Assembly: GCF_007096355.1 (NCBI RefSeq) | Contig: NZ_VKDF01000013.1 | Coordinates: forward strand, 1 to 64,000 | Reading direction: 5' to 3' | DNA from: Paracoccus sp. M683 | GTDB lineage: Bacteria; Pseudomonadota; Alphaproteobacteria; Rhodobacterales; Rhodobacteraceae | Length of the DNA: 64,000 nucleotides | Shown: positions 34,564 through 42,679 of the stretch, one piece after another | Position numbering within the stretch: position 1 is the first letter of the stretch | How the letters are laid out: every line of letters starts with the position of its first letter | Notes under the pieces: model-generated | Told to the model about the DNA's origin: nothing | What the model saw: the letters and a program-made list of their open reading frames with translations, nothing else | The model's database searches: none | Program-made: the position numbers and the translations under genes

Positions 34564-34965
34564 ATGCTGGTCATGAACCAGAGCAATACAAGATACTTCT
34601 GGCTGAGCGCGGAGCAGATGCGACGCATTCAGCCCTTCTTTCCCAAAGCGCGAGGGCGTGCCCGATCTGACGATTGCAAGGTGCTGAGCGGCATCATCTA
34701 TGTCAAGCGAAACGGTCTTCGCTGGCAAGATGCGCCAGCGGTCTATGGCCCTTACAAGACCCTGTATAACCGGTTCGCCCGCTGGTCCCGGATGGGCATC
34801 TTCGCCAGAATATTTCAGGAGCTGGCGCAACCAGGCGCTCAAGGCGACACGCTGATGATGGACAGCACATTCCTGAAGGCGCACCGCACCGCGGCCAGTC
34901 TTCGAAAAAAGGGGATCGTCCGCGCGCGATCGGACGCACGAAAGGCGCGGAGGGGATGGGCCTGA
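34564..34965 (+). pseudogene. IS5-family transposase, N-terminal part only
   Basis: 133 aa from ATG 34564. The N-terminal domain of IS5-type (IS1031/ISL2-like) transposases is clear: YFWLSAEQMRRIQPFFPKAR, SDDCKVLSGIIYVKRNGLRW, and the first catalytic Asp region GDTLMMDSTFLKAHRTAASL. The sequence then breaks into RARSDARKARRGWA and a stop within repeat copy 2; the remaining two thirds with the other catalytic residues are absent. It is inactive by itself. The stretch upstream (34500-34560) may hold the left end of the element. Confidence 0.8.
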
Positions 34966-34981
34966 TATCCAACCTTCTCCA
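34947..34981. repeat. 35-bp imperfect direct repeat, copy 2
   Basis: Partner of 33124-33158 (3 mismatches). It coincides with the point where the IS5-like transposase loses homology, so a recombination between copies, or insertion of a fragment, may have made the junction. Confidence 0.8.
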
Positions 34982-35011
34982 TGTCGGAAACGAGTTGGAG
35001 AGTCGTCGCGT

Positions 35012-35575
35012 TCAACCGGCGCGCCGCGGGATCTTCCTGCGGTAGGCATGCCGTTGGACGGGAGCAACGATGCTGGCGGCCGTCGCGACCTGATCTCGTG
35101 ACGTTGGCTTGGCTTTGCCGCGCCTGATAGGGTCCCTCAGCAAGCGCAGGCCGTTGAGCACCACCAGAACCGTTCCGCCTTCGCGACCGATCACGGCGAG
35201 CGGTAGGGGAAGCTCGAAGAACAGGCCGCCCGTGACAAGGATCGCCATCGCACCCATGGCGAAGGCGAGGTTCTGCCGGATGATCCGCGAGGTGCGGCGC
35301 GCCAGGCGATGGGCTTCCGCAAGACGCCCCATATCCTCCGAAAGAAGAGCCACGTCCGCCGCCTGCAGTGCGACGTCCGACCCGGCGGCGCCCATAGCGA
35401 TACCCACATCGGCGCGAGCCAGGGCCGCTGCGTCATTGACGCCATCGCCGACGAAGGCGACCTTGCCGCGGGCAGCCAGTTCGCCAGCCATCCGGACCTT
35501 GTCCTCCGGAAGCATGTCGGCGTGGATTTCCTCGGGCCTCAGGCCAAGCTCTTCGCCTATGCCCGTGCGCCGTCA
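35012..35575 (-). pseudogene. Heavy-metal P1B-type ATPase, C-terminal fragment
   Basis: The frame is open from the junction at about 35575 (RRTGIGEELGLRPEEIHAD) through LLPEDK-type hinge MLPEDKVRMAGELAARGKVA, the hinge motif VGDGVNDAAALARADVGIAM, and the last two membrane helices (NLAFAMGAMAILVTGGLFFE; LAVIGREGGTVLVVLNGLRL). This is the end of a ZntA/CadA-type exporter of zinc, cadmium or lead. The metal-binding, actuator and phosphorylation domains are replaced by an IS4-family fragment. An internal ATG (35515) exists, but the product could not pump. Confidence 0.85.
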
Positions 35576-36350
35576 TTGGAAAAGGTGATTGCCGCCGGCG
35601 CCGATTTCATCGTCCGCTCAGGTTGGCGCACCATACGCATCGTCATTATGGATGGCCATCCGGTCGACTGGAATGCCGTTTATGCGCCGATGCGGATTGG
35701 CCAAGTCCGCGAGATCGATGTCTTCATCGAACACTCTGGCCACAAGCAGAAGGGACGCGGCAAGCCTCTGTTTCAGGCAAGGCTCATCATCAAACGGAAA
35801 GATGCCGAAGCGGCGGAACGCTCCTTGAAGTCGGCAATAAGTAGACATCAGCGCCGCCGTTCCAGTCAGGTCATGCTGCCGACAACCGTCGCGGCGACGG
35901 GGTTCGTCATGTTGCTGACGTCGATCCCGGCAGCCGACATGACGGCTAAAGCCGTTCTGGACGTCTATCGGCTGCGCTGGCAGATCGAACTCGCCTTCAA
36001 GCGTCTCAAGAGTGGTCTTGGCATCCACAAGCTTCCGGCCAGGGACGTGCGATTGGCCAGAACCTGGCTGACGGCGCATCTTATCCTGGCGCTGATGATC
36101 GAAGAGGCCGTCACCGACGTTCTCGACTCTCCCCCCTGCGACGACGAAACCGTGGTCAACCAGGCCCATGTCGCTGTGGCGGCTGCATAGCCTCCTACGG
36201 CATGCGATCCTCACCGTTATCTTGACGGTGCGAACGGCGAGCGAAATCTCGAACAGCTTCGCCGGCATCATGCGCCACATTTGCGATCCACCGAGACGCA
36301 GGAAGAACCAGGCTGCTGATGCAAGGAATGCAACCATCCCCTTGACTTAA
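35576..36350 (+). pseudogene. IS4-family transposase, C-terminal half, frameshifted
   Basis: Open from the junction as LEKVIAAGADFIVRSGWRTI, through KRKDAEAAERSLKSAISRHQ to the Y(2)R(3)E(6)K-type motif VYRLRWQIELAFKRLKSGLG with the catalytic Glu of the DDE triad. That frame stops at 36190. Homology appears to continue in another frame (LWRLHSLLRHAIL ... AGIMRHICDPPRRRKNQAAD) to 36350, so a frameshift lies near 36160. The N-terminal half with the two Asp residues is missing. Inactive. Confidence 0.75.
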
Positions 36351-36364
36351 CGCTTGTGGGGCAT
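35576..36364 (+). mobile_element. IS4-family element, right-hand remnant
   Basis: Begins abruptly inside the P-type ATPase gene and ends at CCCTTGACTTAACGCTTGTG plus GGGCATG (36338-36364), which resembles a second relic end at 39529-39555. It contains the C-terminal half of a transposase. The left end is missing, so a deletion or recombination followed the insertion. Confidence 0.6.
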
Positions 36365-36494
36365 GGCCTTCCCTTTCGTAGGTAGTTTGCGGAGGGGTGT
36401 CAATCAGGCGACAGATCCGGATGACGCTGGACCCGACTGCACCGGGCTGAAGACCTGCACCGATCGCGGGCACGCCGCTATGCTGGCGGGACAA

Positions 36495-37532
36495 TCACGG
36501 CTCCGGGACAATCAGCCTGTCATGCGCTTCGTCGCCGATCAACAGGCGTTCGAGGAGGGCTGTCAGGAATGCGGCTCCGACCGCTCCGACAAGCGTGAGC
36601 ACGATGCGCAGCGTGCTGGCCGAAACCGGGTTCTGCGTCGACAACGCGCCGGCCACGAGCGAGATCATGACCGAGAAAGCGAACTGGTAGACCATCGGCG
36701 GATGGGAGCCGTTCATCATCCGGCTCGCGAGAAAGAGACCACCCAGGAACACAAGGATCAGCAGGACGGGAAAGTGCGCCATGTAGTCGAAGGAATAGAG
36801 GATGGCGAACGAGATCGCCGCGCCAATCATCGTGGCGAGAGTACGTTCCCACGCCTCGGCATAGAGCTGTTCGCGTGTCGGAAATACCAGCACGAAGACG
36901 GCGGCGACGGCGAGCATCAGATTGGCCGCATCGAGAACGGCATAGAGCCAGAACGACAGGAGCAGCAGGACGCCGCCCCGGATGAATGCGCGCAGCACGT
37001 GATGGCCTTCGCTGGCCGGCTGGTAGATCTCGACCATCATTTCCTTCGCACGCGGCGGGAACACAGCGTAGAGAAGGGGTATGGCGACAAGGGCGCACAG
37101 GCTCGCCTCGATGAAGCCGTCGCGCATGTAGTCCATCATCACGGCGGACGACATGCGCATGACGGACATCAGAACCGCGACGATCGCGACCAGCATGCCG
37201 ATCGGGTTGCCGGTGCTGAGGATGATGTAATAGGACAGAACGCACAGCGCGCCCGTCAGCGTGATGAGAACCAGCGGCATCGGCCGCGCCAATTCCACCA
37301 GCCCGGATATCAAGATCACCATGATGATCATCGCCACAGGCCCGCCGACCGCCTTCTTCGGATCGAACGCCTTGCGCATGCCGGCCATCAGGCCGACGAT
37401 CAGCGCCGGGGGCAACATCGGCATCGGTGACTGAAGCAGGATCGCCAGGCCGAAGCCGACGACCGCCGCGCTCGACAGCCGGACCGCGAACAGCGGATCG
37501 TCATCGACATGCGGGCGCGGTGCGACATACAT
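36495..37532 (-). CDS. DUF2955/FUSC-like inner-membrane protein of an efflux system
   Basis: 345 aa from ATG 37532. About ten membrane helices in two sets (for example SSAAVVGFGLAILLQSPMPM; PVAMIIMVILISGLVELARP; LVAIVAVLMSVMRMSSAVMM; LLLILVFLGGLFLASRMM), separated by a cytoplasmic segment (EIYQPASEGHHVLRAFIRGG). The family resembles aromatic-acid exporters of the AaeB/FUSC type and is nearly always paired with a HlyD-like adaptor. Here it starts 9 bp after the hlyD-like stop, in one operon. Likely exports small amphipathic or aromatic compounds; the substrate is unknown. Confidence 0.8.
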   Translation of the reverse strand: MYVAPRPHVDDDPLFAVRLSSAAVVGFGLAILLQSPMPMLPPALIVGLMAGMRKAFDPKKAVGGPVAMIIMVILISGLVELARPMPLVLITLTGALCVLSYYIILSTGNPIGMLVAIVAVLMSVMRMSSAVMMDYMRDGFIEASLCALVAIPLLYAVFPPRAKEMMVEIYQPASEGHHVLRAFIRGGVLLLLSFWLYAVLDAANLMLAVAAVFVLVFPTREQLYAEAWERTLATMIGAAISFAILYSFDYMAHFPVLLILVFLGGLFLASRMMNGSHPPMVYQFAFSVMISLVAGALSTQNPVSASTLRIVLTLVGAVGAAFLTALLERLLIGDEAHDRLIVPEP

Positions 37533-37541
37533 GGATCGACC

Positions 37542-38780
37542 TCAATACAGATAGGATAGCCAGGACTGTATCTTGAGAAGTGTCGAGGCCACGCCCGAGA
37601 TCGGCGTTCCGGTCCCTCCCGCATAGACGACGACGCTGACCTTGGCGCCTGCCTTGACGGTCAATGGCCACGCCTGCATGCCGCCCTCAAGCTCGATGTG
37701 GACCGGCATGCGGCGGGCCGGCTCGAACCACTGGTTTTCCGGACGGTTCTGCATCAGGCCGCCGGCCGAGGTGCGGCCCGGATCGATACCCCATGCGATC
37801 GAATGGACGCGCCCCCTGAAGGTCTGGCCCGGCATGGCGTCGAACAGGATTTCCACTTCGTCGCCGGGTTCGATGTTGCCGATCTGGTTCTCACGCAGAT
37901 CGGCGGTGATCCACGCTCCGCGCGAATCGAAGAAGGTCATTACGGGCGAGCCCGCCGCCGCGAACTGACCGATGGCAAGTTGCAGGTTGGTGACGACGCC
38001 ACGGGTCGGCGCGGTGACGGTCGAATAGAGAAGGTTGAGCTGCGCCTGCTCCAGTTGGAGTTGCGCCGCCATGATCTGCGGATTTGACGCGCCGCCGTCC
38101 TTGCCCAGTTGCAGCAGGGCGCTTTGCAGGTCGGCCTCGGCGGCTTCGAGTTGGGCTTCGGCGACACGCAACTCGGCCCTTGCGTTGTCGACCTGCGCCT
38201 GGGCCACCACTCCTCGCTCGAAGAGCGACGCGGTCCGGTTGGCGGCGGTGCGCGCGTTCTCGAGACTGGCCCGCGCCTGGGACACGCGTGCCTGAGACGA
38301 GGCGATCGCCGCTGCCGAGGCGTCAGTCGCCTGAACGGCCTGCGCCAGACCAACCTCCGCCTGACGGACCGCCAGTTCGAATGGACGGCGGTCGAGCTGG
38401 AACAGCGGCTCGTCCTGATCGACGATCGTGTTGTCCTCGACGAAGACTTCGGTCACCTGCCCGGCGACCCTCGGGGCAATCTGCGCAACATAGGCCGACA
38501 CCGTGCCTCTCGACGAATAGGGCGCGAGCCGGTCCGAGACCGCATACCAACTGACGAACACCGCCAGGACAACCACGAGCAGCGCCGCGATTTTCTTTGC
38601 GGGGTTTCCTCGATTTCCGGGCAACGGCTCCGCATTGGGAGCAGCTTCGTCCTCGAGGGTGACGGGAGCCGATTCAGGCTCCGGCTCACTTGCATCTTGC
38701 CTGGTGACCAGTGGTGTCGCCGGCGCGTGTTCAACGTCACCGGCATCGTCTCCAGGCTGTGGGGTCCTCTCGGTTGTCAT
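37542..38780 (-). CDS. HlyD/EmrA-family membrane fusion protein
   Basis: 412 aa from ATG 38780 (MTTERTPQPGDDAGDVEHAP). A long acidic cytoplasmic N-terminus (~75 aa) precedes one membrane helix (IAALLVVVLAVFVSWYAV). Then the biotinyl-lipoyl-like half (VSAYVAQIAPRVAGQVTEVF and DNTIVDQDEPLFQLDRRPFE), a long alpha hairpin (residues ~140-250, rich in Ala/Gln), the second lipoyl half (TVTAPTRGVVTNLQLAIGQF) and a beta-barrel end. It bridges the DUF2955 pump to an outer-membrane channel (not encoded here). Divergent from the MarR gene, which probably controls it. Confidence 0.88.
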   Translation of the reverse strand: MTTERTPQPGDDAGDVEHAPATPLVTRQDASEPEPESAPVTLEDEAAPNAEPLPGNRGNPAKKIAALLVVVLAVFVSWYAVSDRLAPYSSRGTVSAYVAQIAPRVAGQVTEVFVEDNTIVDQDEPLFQLDRRPFELAVRQAEVGLAQAVQATDASAAAIASSQARVSQARASLENARTAANRTASLFERGVVAQAQVDNARAELRVAEAQLEAAEADLQSALLQLGKDGGASNPQIMAAQLQLEQAQLNLLYSTVTAPTRGVVTNLQLAIGQFAAAGSPVMTFFDSRGAWITADLRENQIGNIEPGDEVEILFDAMPGQTFRGRVHSIAWGIDPGRTSAGGLMQNRPENQWFEPARRMPVHIELEGGMQAWPLTVKAGAKVSVVVYAGGTGTPISGVASTLLKIQSWLSYLY

Positions 38781-38837
38781 GCGGAACAATCCATCTGGCG
38801 CTGTGGGCAAGTCGGCATTATATGTGCTGTCAAGTAA

Positions 38838-38858
38838 CTCTATGGTAGAGCCATATAG
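38838..38858. promoter_or_regulatory. Candidate MarR operator in the divergent promoter region
   Basis: TATGG (38841-38845) and CCATA (38851-38855) form a dyad around TAGAG, extended outward by matching bases (CT at 38838-38839 with AG at 38857-38858). It lies directly against the marR start codon (38859) and 60 bp upstream of the hlyD-like start, in the 78-bp shared region, the expected place for autorepression. Confidence 0.5.
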
Positions 38859-39323
38859 ATGCAACGGCACGACATGACAAGGGCAGCGGATTCCCGATTG
38901 GAAAAGGAGCAACAGTTGCGGCGCGATTTGCGGTCGGTGCTTCGCAAGGTGCTAAGGCTGGACGCCACCGTCGCACGCAGGCTGGGTATCCACGGAACCG
39001 ATCTCGCTTCGCTGGAATTGCTGGAGACGGCCGACGAGCCGGTGACGCCGACAATGCTGTCGGACTATCTCGGCATCTCGACCGGCTCGGCGACCGCGGC
39101 GATCGACCGGCTGGAACGGGCGGGCTTCGTCCGGCGCGTTCCCAACAGCCACGACCGGCGCGGCATCATCATCGAACCCGTAGAGGGCCAGCAGGAGCGG
39201 TTGCTTTCGGCATACCATCAGCTCCGGTCGCGCTATGCCGAATTGATCGAAGGCATTTCCGACGACGAACTCGACGTGATCAACCGCTTCCTCAAGGGGA
39301 TAGAGCGGATAGAACTGTCCTGA
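38859..39323 (+). CDS. MarR-family transcriptional regulator
   Basis: 154 aa from ATG 38859; an ATG at 38874 is also possible. The winged helix-turn-helix runs LEKEQQLRRDLRSVLRKVLR (dimer helix), TPTMLSDYLGISTGSATAAI (helix 3-4), and RLERAGFVRRVPNSHDRRGI, the DxRxxxI wing typical of MarR. The C-terminal helix is LDVINRFLKGIERIEL. MarR proteins are ligand-released repressors of efflux genes; the divergent hlyD-DUF2955 operon is the obvious target. Confidence 0.9.
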   Translation: MQRHDMTRAADSRLEKEQQLRRDLRSVLRKVLRLDATVARRLGIHGTDLASLELLETADEPVTPTMLSDYLGISTGSATAAIDRLERAGFVRRVPNSHDRRGIIIEPVEGQQERLLSAYHQLRSRYAELIEGISDDELDVINRFLKGIERIELS

Positions 39324-39528
39324 AACCCGGATTCGACAGTTTCGCCGCAGATGGAAAGACACGCCGCCGCATGCGCACGCCGGTCTCCCGCGCCGTCGCT
39401 TCGAGATCAACGGATTGCGACAGCCGCGTTATCAGAGACTGCCAGTCCGATCAGGGCCTGCCAGTTAATGTTTATGGAATCGGTCGTTCGCATCTGCCCG
39501 AGGAATTGCATCATGATTCCAAGTGCCC

Positions 39529-39555
39529 ACCCTTAAGTTAGCGCCTATGGGGATG
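39529..39555. mobile_element. Solo IS-end relic
   Basis: ACCCTTAAGTTAGCGCCTAT plus GGGGATG resembles the end of the IS4-family remnant at 36338-36364 (roughly three quarters of bases identical, same orientation). No transposase is attached. The two relics bracket the efflux cassette. The stretch 39324-39604 otherwise holds no gene that can be supported, apart from the terminator at its right end. Confidence 0.45.
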
Positions 39556-39570
39556 CCCCCCCCCGCAGCC

Positions 39571-39593
39571 AAAAAGCCCGGCGTGGCCGGGCT
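39571..39593 (-). terminator. Rho-independent terminator for the 221-aa gene
   Basis: AGCCCGGC-GTG-GCCGGGCT is an 8-bp perfect GC-rich stem with a 3-nt loop; on the minus strand it is followed by five T residues. It lies 11 bp after the stop of the gene at 39605-40270. Confidence 0.85.
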
Positions 39594-39604
39594 CGGGCAG
39601 TCGA

Positions 39605-40270
39605 TCAGGAGAATCGGATATTGAGGCGATAGCGGCCGCGGCGGTCGGACTGGATCAGCTTGCGCCATTCAGGCTGCGTCTTGAACAGGTCCGACATGCG
39701 CGTGCAGGAGGAGCCGGCCTCGGCCAGCACCATCTTCCCATGCCGCCATGGCAATTCGCTCGAGGCGGCATCATGGAGAATGCGCACCACGCGCGCCTGG
39801 ATCGGCCCGAGCAGGAAGGTCCGTTCGCCCAGAATGATCTCGCTGAACTCGTGGCGTTGCTGGAAGACGGTCTCGGATGTCCGTCTTCTGCCGCCCAGCC
39901 CATGCCTGGCCTCGGCGCGATGGCGCTCCTCGCGCCGAACGACCAGTTCTTCCTTATGCACCAGGATCCCGTCCTCGGGCTTCAGCACGACGCAATAGCG
40001 ATCCTTGGGAGCGTCGAAGTGAGAGACCCGGATCGATCCCTCATGGAACAGGCGGTAGACATCATGGGTGCGAAGATCCTGAAGCCCATGGAATGGCGAC
40101 CGATCCTCGGGAATGGTGAACCACTGTCTGTCGTCTTCCACCTCGTAGCTGCCCTGCTCGAGGAGGGCGCCATAAAGGCGGACCGAGACCTTCAACAGGC
40201 CGTTCTCGGCGAGATAGGCCAGATCGCGTGAGAATGGCGGTGCGAAATTAGTCCACGTTAGCGGCGGCAT
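39605..40270 (-). CDS. Conserved-looking hypothetical protein beside the second prophage
   Basis: 221 aa from ATG 40270 (MPPLTWTNFAPPFSRDLAYL). The sequence has a helix-strand mixture with DDRQWFTIPEDRSPFHGLQD, VYRLFHEGSIRVSHFDAPKD and a long charged helical middle (KEELVVRREERHRAEARHGL), ending RYRLNIRFS. No signal peptide, membrane helix or known motif. A strong terminator follows. An IS21 element lies immediately upstream of the start codon, so its own promoter and perhaps some 5' codons have been displaced. It lies on the same strand as the M15 peptidase beyond the IS, so it was probably the next gene of that prophage. Confidence 0.65.
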   Translation of the reverse strand: MPPLTWTNFAPPFSRDLAYLAENGLLKVSVRLYGALLEQGSYEVEDDRQWFTIPEDRSPFHGLQDLRTHDVYRLFHEGSIRVSHFDAPKDRYCVVLKPEDGILVHKEELVVRREERHRAEARHGLGGRRRTSETVFQQRHEFSEIILGERTFLLGPIQARVVRILHDAASSELPWRHGKMVLAEAGSSCTRMSDLFKTQPEWRKLIQSDRRGRYRLNIRFS

Positions 40271-40348
40271 GGTGCTGCTGCGGGCGGCGTAAAAGTCGTC
40301 CACCTTTTCCCTTTCTGCGGCTGCAGGGAGGATGGGAGGATCTACAGC

Positions 40349-41848
40349 GTGGAACTCTATCTCAAGGTTCGTCAGGCCTGTGCTGCTGGTATGAGCCAGC
40401 GTCAGGCGGCGACGGAATTCAACATATCGCCGCGCGACACGGTCGCGAAGATGATGACGTTCTCGGTTCCTCCGGGCTACCGGCGGACGGCCGAGGTCAA
40501 GCGCCCGAAGCTTGATCCGTTCATCCCGATCATCGAGGATTGGCTGGAGGCGGACCGGACCATGCCGCGCAAGCAGCGGCATACGGCGAAGCGGGTGTTT
40601 GACCGGCTTCGCGAGGAATGCGGGTTCACCGGGGGCTACACGATCATCAAGGATTATATCCGGGAACGTAAGCGTCGGGGCCAGGAGGTATTTGTGCCGC
40701 TGGCGCATCCCCCGGGGCACGCGCAGGCCGACTTCGGCGAGGCAATGGTTCGGATCGGAGGTGTCGAACAGAAGGCGCATTTCTTCGTGCTGGACTTGCC
40801 GCATAGCGACGCCTGCTACGTCCGTGCCTATCCGGCGGCGGTTGCCGAGGCCTGGGTGGACGGTCATGTCCATGCCTTTGCCTTTTTTGGGGCGGTTCCG
40901 CAGTCGATCGTCTACGACAATGACCGCTGCCTGGTGGCGAAGATCCTGCCGGATGACACCCGCAAGCGGGCGGCGCTGTTCAGCGGGTTTCTGTCGCATT
41001 ACCTGATCCGGGATCGCTATGGCCGCCCTGGCAAGGGGAACGACAAAGGCAATGTCGAAGGCTTGGTGGGCTATTGCCGCCGCAACTTCTTGGTGCCGAT
41101 GCCTGAGTTCGCCAGTTGGGAAGAATTCAACCTCTGGCTGGAGGAGCGTTGCAAGCGGCGTCAGCACGATGTCCTTCGCGGCGAGAGCGAAACGATCGGC
41201 GAGCGACTGCAGCGCGATCTCGCCGCGATGCGCCCGCTCCCGGCGGCGCCCTTTGATGCCTGCGATCAAGCGACCGGCCGCGTGTCGTCGCAATCGCTGG
41301 TGCGCTACAAGACCAACGACTATTCGGTGCCTGTCGCTTACGGCCATCAGGATGTCTGGATCCGGGGCTATATCCATGAGGTGGTGATCGGCTGCCGGGG
41401 CGAAGTGATCGCCCGCCATCCCCGGTGCTGGGATCGCGACGAGATCGTCTTCGACCCGCTCCATTACCTTCCGCTGATCGAGCAGAAGATCAATGCGTTG
41501 GATCAGGCGGCACCATTGCAGGACTGGGACCTGCCAGAGGAGTTCGCCACCCTGCGCCGGCTGATGGAGGCACGGATGAACCGGCACGGCCGACGCGAAT
41601 ATGTCCAGGTCCTGCGGCTTCTGGAAACCTTCGATCTGGCCGATCTGCATGCGGCCGTGAGGCAGGCGCTGCAGATGGGGGCGATCGGCTTCGATGCGGT
41701 GAAGCATCTCTTGTTGTGCCGGGTGGAGCGCCGGCCACCCCGGCTGGATCTGGACTGCTATCCCTACCTGCCCAGGGCCAGGGTCGAGAAGACCGAGGCC
41801 CGCTCCTACATGCGGCTGCTGTCTGTCAATGCGGAGGGCGTGGCATGA
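40349..41848 (+). CDS. istA: IS21-family transposase IstA
   Basis: 499 aa from GTG 40349 (GGGAGGAT upstream). N-terminal HTH with AAGMSQRQAATEFNISPRDT, then the DDE core: HAQADFGEAMVRIGG (first Asp), SIVYDNDRCLVAKIL (second Asp), and GNDKGNVEGLVGYCRRNFLV (Glu). The C-terminal half includes a beta-barrel-like segment (VRYKTNDYSVPVAYGHQDVW) that binds the element's ends. Full length with no lesion. The stop overlaps istB by 4 bp. It acts with IstB in cut-and-paste transposition. Confidence 0.95.
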   Translation: MELYLKVRQACAAGMSQRQAATEFNISPRDTVAKMMTFSVPPGYRRTAEVKRPKLDPFIPIIEDWLEADRTMPRKQRHTAKRVFDRLREECGFTGGYTIIKDYIRERKRRGQEVFVPLAHPPGHAQADFGEAMVRIGGVEQKAHFFVLDLPHSDACYVRAYPAAVAEAWVDGHVHAFAFFGAVPQSIVYDNDRCLVAKILPDDTRKRAALFSGFLSHYLIRDRYGRPGKGNDKGNVEGLVGYCRRNFLVPMPEFASWEEFNLWLEERCKRRQHDVLRGESETIGERLQRDLAAMRPLPAAPFDACDQATGRVSSQSLVRYKTNDYSVPVAYGHQDVWIRGYIHEVVIGCRGEVIARHPRCWDRDEIVFDPLHYLPLIEQKINALDQAAPLQDWDLPEEFATLRRLMEARMNRHGRREYVQVLRLLETFDLADLHAAVRQALQMGAIGFDAVKHLLLCRVERRPPRLDLDCYPYLPRARVEKTEARSYMRLLSVNAEGVA

Positions 41849-42600
41849 GCGACGCCCCGGAAATCCTGCTTGCCCATCACCTCAAGACGCTGAAACTGCC
41901 GACCTTCCTACGAGAACACCAGAAACTGGCCCGGCAATGTGCGGCGGAAGGCGTGGACCATGTCCGATATCTCGCCCGGCTCGTCGAACTGGAACTGATC
42001 GATCGGGAACGGCGGATGGTCGAGCGGCGCATCAAGGCCGCCAGGTTCCCGGCCGTCAAAAGCCTGGACAGCTTCGACTTCACGGCCATCCCGAAGCTCA
42101 ACAAGATGCAGGTGCTGGAACTGGCCCGGTGCGAATGGATCGAGCGGCGCCAGAACATTATTGCTCTCGGCCCCAGTGGCACGGGCAAGACGCACATCTC
42201 GCTCGGCCTTGGTCTGGCCGCCTGCCAGAAGGGCCTGTCCGTCGGCTTCACCACCGCCGCGGCCCTGGTCAGCGAGATGATGGAGGCCCGCGACGAGCGC
42301 CGTTTGCTCCGCCTTCAGAAGCAGATGGCCGGATACAAGCTTCTCATCATCGACGAACTCGGCTTCGTGCCCTTGTCGAAAACCGGCGCCGAACTCCTGT
42401 TCGAGCTGATCTCGCAACGCTACGAGCGCGGATCGACCCTGATCACCAGCAATCTGCCTTTTGACGAATGGACCGAGACATTCGGCTCCGAACGCCTCAC
42501 CGGCGCGCTTCTCGACAGGCTGACCCACCACGTCAGCATTCTCGAAATGAATGGCCAGAGCTATCGTCTCGCCCAAAGCCGCGCCCGAAAGGCCGGCTGA
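41845..42600 (+). CDS. istB: IS21-family helper ATPase IstB
   Basis: 251 aa from ATG 41845. DnaC-like AAA+ ATPase: an N-terminal helical domain (EILLAHHLKTLKLPTFLREH), Walker A GPSGTGKT, Walker B LLIIDELGF, sensor STLITSNLPFDEW and the arginine-rich end (SERLTGALLDRLTHHVSILE). It selects target DNA and delivers it to the IstA transpososome. Complete. Confidence 0.95.
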   Translation: MSDAPEILLAHHLKTLKLPTFLREHQKLARQCAAEGVDHVRYLARLVELELIDRERRMVERRIKAARFPAVKSLDSFDFTAIPKLNKMQVLELARCEWIERRQNIIALGPSGTGKTHISLGLGLAACQKGLSVGFTTAAALVSEMMEARDERRLLRLQKQMAGYKLLIIDELGFVPLSKTGAELLFELISQRYERGSTLITSNLPFDEWTETFGSERLTGALLDRLTHHVSILEMNGQSYRLAQSRARKAG

Positions 42601-42620
42601 CCCCTTTCAAAAAATACCAA

Positions 42621-42679
42621 CGGCACAAGCACGGAACTCTGGTCGGGCTACGCCCTCCCGACGTTCCGTGCTTGTGCCG
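42621..42679. repeat. Large perfect hairpin after istB
   Basis: CGGCACAAGCACGGAAC (42621-42637) and GTTCCGTGCTTGTGCCG (42663-42679) are 17-bp perfect inverse copies; inside them GTCGGG (42642-42647) and CCCGAC (42657-42662) form a second stem. No T-run follows on the + strand, so it is a structured site (cruciform or transcript hairpin) rather than a standard terminator. It starts 20 bp after the istB stop and lies inside the IS element's right end. Confidence 0.85.

Noticed and set aside
35309-35575. Left extension of the IS4 transposase frame over the P-type ATPase
   Set aside because: Positions before about 35576 are antisense to the ATPase hinge region; transposase homology starts only at the junction.
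38781-38835. TTGACA and TATAAT close together before the hlyD-like gene
   Set aside because: They are only 5 bp apart on the minus strand, too close to form a sigma70 promoter together.
39605-41707. 700-aa minus-strand frame
   Set aside because: Only its last 221 codons (from ATG 40270) are credible; the rest is antisense to the intact istA gene.
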